NCBI RefSeq assembly: GCF_040833985.1
Contig: NZ_CP162139.1
Span: 3,444,501-3,508,500 of the forward strand
Direction of reading: 5' to 3'
From: Leptospira sp. WS4.C2
GTDB taxonomy: Bacteria; Spirochaetota; Leptospiria; Leptospirales; Leptospiraceae
DNA length: 64,000 bases
Shown here: positions 54,194 to 62,434 of the stretch, one piece after another
Layout of the letters: the number at the start of each line of letters is the position of its first letter
How positions within the stretch are numbered: position 1 is the stretch's first letter
Notes under the pieces: model-generated
The model's database searches: none
Seen by the model: the letters and a program-made list of their open reading frames with translations, nothing else
What the model was told of the DNA's origin: nothing
Translations under genes and position numbers: made by a program

Positions 54194-55213
54194 GTGGAAG
54201 ACAAAAAGAAATTCAATCCCTCCCCCTTTGTCGAAATCCGCGACCCACAGTTAAACGTATCGGAATTGATTCAAGGAATCGAATCTAAGATCCCACTGGA
54301 TCCAAGTCAAACTCCCAATTGGAGAGAACTCACAAAGATCAGTTACAAACCAGAATCGCCACAAGGATTTAGAAGATTTGATCCCGCGGGAACGGCCCAT
54401 CTCTTTGAAAAAGGGATTTCTAGCCCCAAGTTTTCGAACCCAAAATTTTGGTTTATCAAAGGGCCAATTAAATATGTCATCAGTCGCCTAATCTCCGTTT
54501 ACGGATTAATTGACAAAAAACTTTCTGAAAATAGAATTCGTGCATTTTTTTCTGTTCTACACGAGTTGGTTCGTTTGGGAAAGAGAATAGAACAAATCGA
54601 AAGCAGATTCGACGGATTTTATCGTGATCATTTGTTACACGGTTCCTCTGATGAATTGCCTAACTTTGGTTGGGCGGTAAATTCATACTTTACTGATGCA
54701 GGTTCAAACCCTGCTTGGAAACTCGCATTAGAAGATTTTTCTAAGACGGAAGAAATTACAGTGTTATTTCCAGAATGGGGGGACATTCTAAAACAACTTT
54801 CAATAAAGAAAATTCCTTTCCATTGCATCACTTCTCATGAAAGCGAATTTTCATTCATTCAAAGCAAAATCACTGCGACGGTTCAATTGGAAAAGAAACT
54901 ATTTCCATTAAAACAAATCCTAAAGAAATCGGCAGATGTTTTAGTCTATTTACCTTTAAACCGATTTCCTTCTTTCTGGATCGAAAGAATATTTGCTGAA
55001 ATTTCAGACTCCCTTCACAACGGAAATCATTTGTACTTTTCTGTTTCCGCAAAACCAAATAGCGCCAATCGGCCTTTTCGCGATCTAGAAGTTTCCGAAA
55101 TTGACTTGGACCAACTGCCACACTATCTAGAGACTCTCGGTTTTAAACAAGTTCGAGATCTTTCTGCAACGGAAGATACGAAAGTATATAGATACACAAA
55201 ATTTGATACATGA
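54194..55213 (+). CDS. Methyltransferase-like protein of the glycan cluster, SAM motif not visible
   Basis: A 339-aa protein. The N-terminal ~150 residues (WFIKGPIKYVISRLISVYG, then HELVRLGKRIEQIESRF) match the helical leader common in polysaccharide-cluster methyltransferases. The C-terminal ~130 residues have the late strands of the class I fold (ADVLVYLPLNRFPSFWIERI, HYLETLGFKQVRDLSA). The GxGxG-like SAM-binding loop between them is not found, so it may be inactive. This assignment is by resemblance only. The start is GTG at 54194. It overlaps the first glycosyltransferase gene by 4 nt. Confidence 0.6.
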   Translation: MEDKKKFNPSPFVEIRDPQLNVSELIQGIESKIPLDPSQTPNWRELTKISYKPESPQGFRRFDPAGTAHLFEKGISSPKFSNPKFWFIKGPIKYVISRLISVYGLIDKKLSENRIRAFFSVLHELVRLGKRIEQIESRFDGFYRDHLLHGSSDELPNFGWAVNSYFTDAGSNPAWKLALEDFSKTEEITVLFPEWGDILKQLSIKKIPFHCITSHESEFSFIQSKITATVQLEKKLFPLKQILKKSADVLVYLPLNRFPSFWIERIFAEISDSLHNGNHLYFSVSAKPNSANRPFRDLEVSEIDLDQLPHYLETLGFKQVRDLSATEDTKVYRYTKFDT

Positions 55214-56277
55214 ATGTTTTTCAACATTTAGATGAACTAAAAGATTCTGATGGCGTGGGAAACGATGCAATGGGACTTGCAGAAGTTTTCATTTCCCTTG
55301 GTTACAAATCACATTTTATTACAAGATTGGAAAGAAAGGGAAAACCTTTAGAAAGCCAATTCCATTTAGTAAATTCGTTTCAGTATCCCACAACTTCCAA
55401 AGACATCCACATCTTACATTACGGTGGTGCAGGTTATCCTTATAGTTTATTCCAAAATTTACCAGGTAAAAAGATCTTAAGATTTCACAACATAACGCCT
55501 GCTTATTTTTACAAAGATTCAACAACTCCCGAGATTTTTTTAGCCATGGAAAAATTTGAATCTTTGTCTTATTTGGAAATCGCAAGTTTATCCATTATTT
55601 GTGATTCTATTTGGTGTGATTCTGAATTTAACTTCCAAACGGTTTCTGAATACCAATTCAGAAATCCGTATGTAATTCCAATTTGCAAAACCTATCATGT
55701 TAAATCCTCGATTGAATCCGAAATTCGAGACCATTCTTTGGTTTTTGTAGGACGATATTCACCTCAAAAGAAATGGGAAGACTTAATTGATCTTTTCTCT
55801 TATTGGATAAAGGAATTTCCTGATGCTCATTGTTTTTGTATCGGTTCTGTCATTGGAGCTTTCGATGGGTACTTCGACAAACTAACGGAAGTTGTGCGGA
55901 ATTTAAAATTGGAGGAGAGAGTCCATTTTTTAACCGGAAAGTCTGATTTAGAAGTGATTTCCATTCTAAAGAAATCTGGTGCCTTCGTTTCCATGAGTGA
56001 ACATGAAGGTTTTTGTTTACCGATTCTGGAAGCTTTTGGAGCAGGAATTCCTGTCTTTGCCTATTCCGCAGGTGCGATTCCGGGAACCATGCAGGGTGCA
56101 GGTTACTTATTTCATTCAAAAAATTTTCCCTTAATGGTAAAAGAAATAAAAGAGAATTCATTTCAAAAGGAAAAACGAACTTCCTTAGTTTCCGATCAAT
56201 TCAAAATATTGGAATCTTATAACCAATTTCCATTTCCAGATGTGATTTCTGGTATTCTTGACTCTGGTATCCAATGA
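55210..56277 (+). CDS. Glycosyltransferase, GT4-like
   Basis: A 355-aa GT-B-fold transferase. The C-terminal half has FVGRYSPQKKWEDLIDLFS, then the donor-binding block GAFVSMSEHEGFCLPILEAF and GIPVFAYSAGAIPGTM. The acceptor half is less conserved (ILHYGGAGYPYS, HNITPAYFYKD). It is paralogous to the next gene. Both overlap their neighbours by 4 nt. It probably acts on lipopolysaccharide or another surface glycan. Confidence 0.88.
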   Translation: MNVFQHLDELKDSDGVGNDAMGLAEVFISLGYKSHFITRLERKGKPLESQFHLVNSFQYPTTSKDIHILHYGGAGYPYSLFQNLPGKKILRFHNITPAYFYKDSTTPEIFLAMEKFESLSYLEIASLSIICDSIWCDSEFNFQTVSEYQFRNPYVIPICKTYHVKSSIESEIRDHSLVFVGRYSPQKKWEDLIDLFSYWIKEFPDAHCFCIGSVIGAFDGYFDKLTEVVRNLKLEERVHFLTGKSDLEVISILKKSGAFVSMSEHEGFCLPILEAFGAGIPVFAYSAGAIPGTMQGAGYLFHSKNFPLMVKEIKENSFQKEKRTSLVSDQFKILESYNQFPFPDVISGILDSGIQ

Positions 56278-57323
56278 ACATACACCAATTTTCCGCAGGA
56301 TTTCAGTTAGGTGACGCAATCTCTCAAGAGATGTTAGAAATCAAACGTTTACTTTCTAAAGAAGGCTATACTGGAAAAATTTTTGCGGAAAACGTATTTT
56401 CTTATGATAGGAAGTATGCAGAAAAAATTACCAAAGCAAAAATCAAACCAAATGATGTATTGGTTTACCACCATTCGATTCATAGCGAAGTTTTAGATTT
56501 TATTTTAAAATATCCAAACAGAAAAATCCTAATTTATCACAATGTCACACCGGAAGATTTTTTTAGTGGGTATGATCTTAAGTTTTCTTATTTATTGCGA
56601 AAGGGAAGAGAAGATTTAGAAATTATTAAGAACCACTTCCATCATTCGTTTGCCGTTTCTCATTTTAACTTAAGCGAATTACGAGAGATAGGATTTGAAC
56701 ATGTTCGCCTGCTCCCACTTCACCTAAACTTTCAAAAATGGAAAGACGTTCCACGTGATCTCAAACTAAAATCATTTACAAACCCTTCCTTTTTGTTTGT
56801 TGGTCGTATTGCACCGAACAAACGCCAAGATGATTTAATACGTTTTGCAAGAACATGGAAATCAAAAATGGGAAATCAGTTCTCTTTGCGCATGCTTGGT
56901 TTTTGTAACCCGAACCAACAATCTTACTTGGACGAACTTAATTTTATGATCCATCACTTAGATCTTACAGAGGAAGTAAAAATTATTTCTTATGTTGATG
57001 AAACAATGTTAAAAAAGATTTACTCAGAAAGTAACATGTTTTTATCGATGAGTGAACATGAAGGTTTTTGTGTTCCGCTTATGGAAGCAATGTATTTCCA
57101 CCTACCTGTGGTTGCTTTTGCCGCAGGAGCCATCCCGGAAACCTTAAATCAATCTGGCATTCTTTTTGCATCGAAAGATTTCGATTCGCTTGTTCCTCTC
57201 GTTGATTCCATTTTCAAAAAGTCAGAGCTTCGAAATTCAATCATTGGTTCTCAAAACATTAGATTAAATGAATATTTACAATCCACTAGCATTCTGCCTC
57301 TACTTGAAGTAGTGAGAGATTAA
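56274..57323 (+). CDS. Glycosyltransferase, GT4-like, paralogue of the upstream gene
   Basis: A 349-aa GT-B transferase sharing the same plan as its upstream neighbour: HNVTPEDFFSGY against HNITPAYFYKD, FVGRIAPNKRQDDLIRFA against FVGRYSPQKKWEDLI, and MFLSMSEHEGFCVPLMEAM with AFAAGAIPETLNQSG. The likeness suggests tandem duplication followed by divergence. It starts by a 4-nt overlap with the previous gene and ends 2 nt before the next. Confidence 0.88.
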   Translation: MNIHQFSAGFQLGDAISQEMLEIKRLLSKEGYTGKIFAENVFSYDRKYAEKITKAKIKPNDVLVYHHSIHSEVLDFILKYPNRKILIYHNVTPEDFFSGYDLKFSYLLRKGREDLEIIKNHFHHSFAVSHFNLSELREIGFEHVRLLPLHLNFQKWKDVPRDLKLKSFTNPSFLFVGRIAPNKRQDDLIRFARTWKSKMGNQFSLRMLGFCNPNQQSYLDELNFMIHHLDLTEEVKIISYVDETMLKKIYSESNMFLSMSEHEGFCVPLMEAMYFHLPVVAFAAGAIPETLNQSGILFASKDFDSLVPLVDSIFKKSELRNSIIGSQNIRLNEYLQSTSILPLLEVVRD

Positions 57324-57325
57324 CT

Positions 57326-58495
57326 ATGGCAAAAATTTTAATAATCACAGCGCGTTTTTTGGAAAATGCTTCTGGTGGTGCTGAAAAATTAGCTTATGAC
57401 TACGCATCAATTCTAGCGGAATCCAATGATGTTACAGTTTGTACTTCTTGTGCCAAAGATTATGTAAGTTGGAAAAATGAATTTTCCAAAGGAGAAACTA
57501 GAGAAAATTCCATTCGAATCCTTCGATTTCCAGTATCCCAAACTCGGAATATGGTGAAGATGAATCGCATTCTAGACCAATGTTTAAAAAAAGGAGATTC
57601 TGTTTCTGAAAAAGAACAGTTCGAGTTTCTAAAAGAACAGGGACCTTTTTGTCCAGACTTAGTAAACTACGTTATCAAAGATCAGAATTCTTATGACATT
57701 GCGATTCTTATCGGATATCTTTATTATCCTGTTGTCACAAGTATTCCTAATTTAAAAATTCCCTTTGTCATCGTACCCACATTTCATGATGAACCTCCAT
57801 TTCGTCTTCCCATGTATAGGAAAACCTATGCAAAGGAGTATGTATATAGTTTCAATGCACCGGAGGAAATCTCTGTTTATGAAACCTATGCGAAACAAAA
57901 AACAGAGTCTTATTTTTTGATTGGAACTTATATCAATGATACTTTCACGAATGTTAATCCAACAGATTTAGATTCAAATCAACTAATTACAATTGGTCGA
58001 ATTGAACCCGCCAAGGGATATCCGGAACTATTTGAATACTTTCAAAATTGGAAGTTATATTCTAGCAGAACAGATATTACCATCAAATGTTTGGGCTCAA
58101 TCTCTTCCATGGAAACTCCGAAGGATCCTTTGATTACTTTTACTGGTTTTGTCAGTGAAGAAGAAAAAATTTCAGAAATCCAAAAGTCATTTCTTTTGCT
58201 CAATCCGTCAGCATTTGAAAGTTTTTCTATTTCGATTATGGAAGCATGGATTCAAAAAAAAGCTGTCCTAGTAAATGCAAAATCCTCTGTCATGCAAGGG
58301 CATTGTTTACGAAGTCAAGGTGGGCTTTATTATGCGGATTCTCTTTCTTTCCAAAGAACTTTGGATTTTTTGTTGGAAAATCGAGACATCGCCACTAGAC
58401 TCGGGCAGAACGGCAGGGAGTATGTTTTGGCAAACTTTAGTAAGGAGGTGGTCCGGAAAAAACTAAACCAGATGGTTAGTATGCTACTCGATTGA
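57326..58495 (+). CDS. Glycosyltransferase, third of the cluster
   Basis: A 389-aa GT-B-fold glycosyltransferase. The N-terminus ARFLENASGGAEKLAYDYASI has the conserved SGGAE loop of GT4 enzymes. The C-terminal half has TIGRIEPAKGYPELFEYFQ and LLLNPSAFESFSISIMEAWI, then GGLYYADSLSFQRTLDFLL. It is more distant from the other two. Its last 20 nt overlap the converging inositol monophosphatase gene. Confidence 0.87.
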   Translation: MAKILIITARFLENASGGAEKLAYDYASILAESNDVTVCTSCAKDYVSWKNEFSKGETRENSIRILRFPVSQTRNMVKMNRILDQCLKKGDSVSEKEQFEFLKEQGPFCPDLVNYVIKDQNSYDIAILIGYLYYPVVTSIPNLKIPFVIVPTFHDEPPFRLPMYRKTYAKEYVYSFNAPEEISVYETYAKQKTESYFLIGTYINDTFTNVNPTDLDSNQLITIGRIEPAKGYPELFEYFQNWKLYSSRTDITIKCLGSISSMETPKDPLITFTGFVSEEEKISEIQKSFLLLNPSAFESFSISIMEAWIQKKAVLVNAKSSVMQGHCLRSQGGLYYADSLSFQRTLDFLLENRDIATRLGQNGREYVLANFSKEVVRKKLNQMVSMLLD

Positions 58496-59291
58496 TCTGT
58501 CCCTCAAATTCAGCTAACAAGTATTCATGTACAAGACCATTAGTTGCAAGTAAACTCGGAATCATAATAGAAAAATCGTTACCATCCATAGAAGTAATTT
58601 TTCCATTCGCTTCAAGAACAATGAGACCTGCCGCTGCCATATCCCAAGGTTTTAACCCAAGTTCATAGTATCCTTCAAACTTACCTTCAGCTAACCAACA
58701 TAAATCGAGGGTTGCAGCTCCTGTTCTACGGATGCCACGGGATTTTTGCAAAATAGATTTATAATACTGCATGAGCGTATCCAAAGATAGATTCCTATCA
58801 TACGGAAATCCCGTTACAAAAAGTGAGTCTTTAAGAGAACTTGTTTTGGAAACTTGAATAGGAGTTTTTTCTCGAAAAGCACCTTGTCCTTTGATCGCAT
58901 GATAATAGGTATTTAACTCCGGAAAAAAAACCATTCCGATGATGGGTGTCATTGTTTCCGTTTCCACAACGCCAACAGAAATACCGTATAACGGCAATCC
59001 ATGAGTGTAGTTGGTAGTTCCGTCCAAAGGATCAACTACCCAAGTATAACCTGATTTACCTTCGATCTTTCCGCGTTCTTCGGAAAGAATCCCATCCGTT
59101 GGATAGTTTTTTTGGATCTCATCCAAAATCATAGATTCCGCTTTTAAATCAGCTTCTGTAACCAGGTTGTATAAACCTTTTTCATCTACCTTCAGTCCCG
59201 ATTCTTTGTGTTTTTGAACAAGGAAGTTCGCAACCACCGGAAGGAAATTTAAAAAATGATAAGACCTATCCAGTAACTCAGATTGCATCAA
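58476..59291 (-). CDS. Inositol monophosphatase family (SuhB-like) enzyme
   Basis: A 271-aa Mg2+-dependent phosphatase. Metal-site motifs are ILSEERG (about residue 62), WVVDPLDGTTNYTHGLP (about 80) and the later LKPWDMAAAGLIVLEANGK. It could hydrolyse inositol-1-phosphate, other sugar phosphates or 3'-phosphoadenosine phosphate. It overlaps the DUF4870-XpaC gene by 4 nt and is the last gene of the telA operon. Confidence 0.93.
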   Translation of the reverse strand: MMQSELLDRSYHFLNFLPVVANFLVQKHKESGLKVDEKGLYNLVTEADLKAESMILDEIQKNYPTDGILSEERGKIEGKSGYTWVVDPLDGTTNYTHGLPLYGISVGVVETETMTPIIGMVFFPELNTYYHAIKGQGAFREKTPIQVSKTSSLKDSLFVTGFPYDRNLSLDTLMQYYKSILQKSRGIRRTGAATLDLCWLAEGKFEGYYELGLKPWDMAAAGLIVLEANGKITSMDGNDFSIMIPSLLATNGLVHEYLLAEFEGQINRVAY

Positions 59292-60157
59292 TACCCACCA
59301 AATTCGATGTTTTTCTTCATAGCGGTGATCTCAACATCTAAATTTAGGGTTTCATCTGCTTTCAGTTTATTTCTTACCTGTTCAGTAGTTTTGATCACTT
59401 CACTGAGTAAAGAGTTAAGTTCCGTTTTTCTTTTTTCCGTTTCCGAAGAACCAGCATCGGCACTCACCTTATTGTACTGACTTAATATCTTAGATACAGT
59501 TTCAGGAAAGTAATTCAGAAATTGTTTTGCCTTTCGATAATACAAAGGATCCTCGGCAAGTCGAACTCGCAAATCAGATAAGGAATGTAAATATTCATTA
59601 CTCAATCCTTGGAGTGTTGGATCAGTAAGTAATTTAGATTCTTTTTCTGTTAAAATTCGAAATCCATCCAATCGTTCCATTTGCGATTTGTATTCAGTAA
59701 ATTCGACTTTATCTTCAAATTTTTTCTTTAGTTCATTCCAATTCTCTTTGGTTTGGTTGGATGAAAAAAGAAGTGGGAAAAAGCTAAACGGATAGTGGTG
59801 AGCTTTTCCAATGGTAGTTCTATAAATTGCAATTCCCAATAAAATAACATGAAGGAACGCCATAAACACATAAGAAAACACAAGCAAAACCCGATCATCA
59901 CCAAACTTAGCTCCAAATCCAAAAAACCCAAGCGATAACATAGCCTGCAAATACATAGCCTCTAGCGATTGTTTAGCGGAATAGGAAGACTTATTTCTCG
60001 AAAGCCACATGACAAATGGATAAACCATTGCACCAAGCGAGGAAATAAAAAAGGGAAAAGGCAATAAAGCCATTGGATAGGTTAGGATTGTAGAAAGATG
60101 GGCACGCCTTGCCCATTTCTTTTCTTCTTGATTTTGTTCCAATTGCACTTCGATCAT
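59288..60157 (-). CDS. DUF4870-XpaC fusion membrane protein
   Basis: A 289-aa two-part protein. Residues ~20-120 hold membrane spans with YPFVMWLSRNKSSYSAKQSL and GIAIYRTTIGKAHHYPFSF, matching the DUF4870/Tic20-like domain. The C-terminal ~110 residues (YYRKAKQFLNYFPETVSKIL, then LNLDVEITAMKKNIEFGGY) match XpaC-type '5-bromo-4-chloroindolyl phosphate hydrolysis' proteins, which commonly sit beside telA. The fusion of the two is unusual to me. It begins one base after telA and overlaps the phosphatase gene by 4 nt. Confidence 0.72.
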   Translation of the reverse strand: MIEVQLEQNQEEKKWARRAHLSTILTYPMALLPFPFFISSLGAMVYPFVMWLSRNKSSYSAKQSLEAMYLQAMLSLGFFGFGAKFGDDRVLLVFSYVFMAFLHVILLGIAIYRTTIGKAHHYPFSFFPLLFSSNQTKENWNELKKKFEDKVEFTEYKSQMERLDGFRILTEKESKLLTDPTLQGLSNEYLHSLSDLRVRLAEDPLYYRKAKQFLNYFPETVSKILSQYNKVSADAGSSETEKRKTELNSLLSEVIKTTEQVRNKLKADETLNLDVEITAMKKNIEFGGY

Positions 60158-60158
60158 T

Positions 60159-61229
60159 CTATTTTGATTCCAATAGTTTTTGTTTGATTTCTGATTCGAT
60201 TTTAATCATTTCTTGTTCTGCAGATTTTCTTTTTTGACGACCGTCTTCTTGGATTTTTAAAGTTTCAGTAATGGTTTCAATCAACTGTTGGTTTACAGTT
60301 TTTAATGTTTCGATTTCAATGATTCCTTTTTCAGATTCTCTTGCGATCTCAATAGTTCCTGTTTTCAACATTTCTGCATTTTTTTGAATCAGGTCATTGG
60401 TAGTTTTGGAAACTTGTTTTTGTGCTTCCAAAGCCTTTCTTTGGCGTAACAAACCTAATGCGATGACAATTTGATTTTTCCAAAGAGGAATTGTGTTTAG
60501 AATTGAACTTTGAATTTTTTCCACCAAGACTTGGTTTCCATTTTGAATGAGGCGGATCTGTGGTCCCGTCTGTAAAGAGAGAATTCGAGTGAGTTTGAGA
60601 TCGTGGATTTTTTTCTCAAATCGATCCACCATTTGTACCATATCTTGGTATTGTTGGGAGGCCAAAGTATCTCCTTGGGCTTTTGCTTTTGCCAACATCT
60701 CGGGTAAGATTTTGTCTCTTAACTCCTTAACTTTTTGGTCCCCCGCAGCAATGTACACTTGGATTTCTTTGAAATATTCCAAGTTTTTCTCATATAACGC
60801 CTGTAACAATGTTATGTCTTTTGTGAGATTGGTACGTGCAGAATGTAATTCTTCCACAATCTTTTCGATCTGCGATTGTAGGTCTTCAAATTTGGCTAAG
60901 AATTTTCGCGAGGCATCAAAAAGACCACCAATGAGTGGGATTTTCGATAAAGTTCCACCCTCACCTGCAAAACTGTCCAAATTCAAATCCTTGATTTTGA
61001 ACAAAAGGTTATTTAAAAGTTCACCAGCATATCCCGAATCCTTTGTTTTGATTTCAGAAAGAACTTTGTCAGCAAATTCGGAAACCTTGGCTTGTGCTGA
61101 GGCTCCATAGGAGACAACATCATTCGGATTGTTGAGTTTAATTTGTCCTGTAAGTTCCTCAACTTTCAGTAAATCTTCCTTTGTCAGTTGTAGTTCCGGG
61201 TCATTCGTTTTCAGTTCCAAAGAGTCCAT
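60159..61229 (-). CDS. telA: TelA/KlaA toxic anion resistance family protein
   Basis: A 356-aa helical cytoplasmic protein of the TelA family, named for tellurite resistance but present in many bacteria without it. Typical blocks are IPLIGGLFDASRKFLAKFED, LQALYEKNLEYFKEIQVYIA, LSLQTGPQIRLIQNGNQ and IPLWKNQIVIALGL, then a long coiled C-terminus. The ATG at 61229 has AAAGGAAAG about 7 nt upstream; a start at 61322 would add a hydrophobic leader without a good site. It leads a three-gene operon with the XpaC-like fusion and SuhB-like genes. Confidence 0.9.
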   Translation of the reverse strand: MDSLELKTNDPELQLTKEDLLKVEELTGQIKLNNPNDVVSYGASAQAKVSEFADKVLSEIKTKDSGYAGELLNNLLFKIKDLNLDSFAGEGGTLSKIPLIGGLFDASRKFLAKFEDLQSQIEKIVEELHSARTNLTKDITLLQALYEKNLEYFKEIQVYIAAGDQKVKELRDKILPEMLAKAKAQGDTLASQQYQDMVQMVDRFEKKIHDLKLTRILSLQTGPQIRLIQNGNQVLVEKIQSSILNTIPLWKNQIVIALGLLRQRKALEAQKQVSKTTNDLIQKNAEMLKTGTIEIARESEKGIIEIETLKTVNQQLIETITETLKIQEDGRQKRKSAEQEMIKIESEIKQKLLESK

Positions 61230-61422
61230 TGAGTGTCTTTCCTTTATCGTTTCTCCCAAAGATAGGATCGTTTTTGAAATATGAATCAAGCAGAAAATAG
61301 GAAGGTGCAAAAACATGAACAAGTAAATTTATTTCTTACAGAATTTAGATCCAAAACTCCAGTTTGGTGACAAATTGATTGCATAGATTGTTATAACTGT
61401 TACATTCCTGCGAGAAAAAATT

Positions 61423-62040
61423 ATGCTAAATAAAGATTTGAAATTACCGGCCCTCCTCCCACAAGTTTTGACCGTTGATGTCATGACACTTGACAATCGT
61501 TTGATAGACCAATCCGAAGTCCGAACTCTTCTGTTCCGGCTACGCGATCGAAACTACCTTCATTACTTAATCATCAAGTTTTTGGTATGCACTGGCCTAT
61601 CGCTCCCAGAACTCATCCATCTCAAAATCTCAGACTTCAATCCCGAAAGGACTCTCTTCAAATTAAAGAACGGTGGTCGTTTGCGCAGGAGAAAGATCTT
61701 CATTGAACCTAACTTAGCATTGGAACTCTATCGCTATTCATCCGAGTTCTCACCCACGGATTATCTCTTTCCCGGTCGTTATGGAAAATTACGGACGAGG
61801 ACCATTCAAAAAATTCTGAAGAATGCAAGTAACCTTATCTCAAAAGAAATCCATATCCCCTTCCTTCGCGATGTGATCGCCTTGGATCTTTTCAAAAAAG
61901 GTTTTCCCGTTTGGGAAATCCAAGAGTTTTTGGGACATAGATCTACTCGTTCTACCAAACAAAGAATATTATTGCACATTCCGGTCGAAGAACGAACAGA
62001 TCCGCGACTTTTTAATCGAAACAAAAACCAAGCAGCCTAA
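61423..62040 (+). CDS. Tyrosine-recombinase-like protein lacking the catalytic Tyr and first Arg
   Basis: A 205-aa protein with only the catalytic-domain half of Xer/phage integrases. The box-I Arg, normally in TGLRxxEL, is Ser (CTGLSLPELIHLKISD). Box II keeps FLRDVIALDLFKKG with its Arg, and LGHRSTRSTKQRILLHI keeps the His, but the nucleophilic Tyr is absent (the expected position holds Ile or Leu). It therefore should not cut DNA by the usual mechanism. No att repeats or mobile genes were seen around it, so it is more likely a resident regulator than an active integrase. Confidence 0.78.
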   Translation: MLNKDLKLPALLPQVLTVDVMTLDNRLIDQSEVRTLLFRLRDRNYLHYLIIKFLVCTGLSLPELIHLKISDFNPERTLFKLKNGGRLRRRKIFIEPNLALELYRYSSEFSPTDYLFPGRYGKLRTRTIQKILKNASNLISKEIHIPFLRDVIALDLFKKGFPVWEIQEFLGHRSTRSTKQRILLHIPVEERTDPRLFNRNKNQAA

Positions 62041-62095
62041 AAATTTCTTGAACCTTTGGTGTTTTCAGAGATTCTAGTCTTCAAGTAGGCTCGCT

Positions 62096-62434
62096 TTGGA
62101 AATTAAGACCAAAAAAATCGGAAAGCACACACTCGTTCACCTTAACGGTCGTTTGGACATTACCCATTCGGATGAAGTGGAGGCCAAATTGGCCGACGAC
62201 GTGCAAAACGGCGAGGGCGACATCATCATCAACCTTGAGCTTATTTCTTACATCTCTTCCTCTGGAATTCGCATCTTTGTGGGAATGGTTCGTGAGTTGG
62301 ACAAACAAGGTAGAAAGCTGAAACTCTGCTGTATCACACCTCCTGTCAAAAAGGTGTTCGATGTAGTGGAACTTTTGGACTTGTTTGAAGTCTTTGAGAC
62401 GGAACAAGAAGCCGTTAATTCTCTCTCCAAATAA
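62096..62434 (+). CDS. STAS-domain anti-sigma factor antagonist
   Basis: A 112-aa single STAS domain (SpoIIAA/RsbV type). HTLVHLNGRLDITHSDEVE, INLELISYISSSGIRIFVGM and KLKLCCITPPVKKVFDVV are typical. The Ser pair before Gly57 (SYISSSG) is where partner-switching kinases phosphorylate. No RsbW-type kinase is nearby; SpoIIE-type phosphatases encoded at 21248 and 36497 are possible partners but unproven. The start is TTG at 62096, with TAGG about 6 nt upstream. It overlaps the reading frame of the next gene. Confidence 0.92.
   Translation: MEIKTKKIGKHTLVHLNGRLDITHSDEVEAKLADDVQNGEGDIIINLELISYISSSGIRIFVGMVRELDKQGRKLKLCCITPPVKKVFDVVELLDLFEVFETEQEAVNSLSK

Noticed and set aside
60547..61110. A 187-aa plus-strand reading frame inside telA
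   Set aside because: It is Ser/Ile-rich sequence opposite a well-recognised TelA protein and has no ribosome site.
61423..62040. Sign of a prophage or integrative element
   Set aside because: The recombinase-like gene lacks catalytic residues, and no flanking repeats, tRNA or phage genes were seen.
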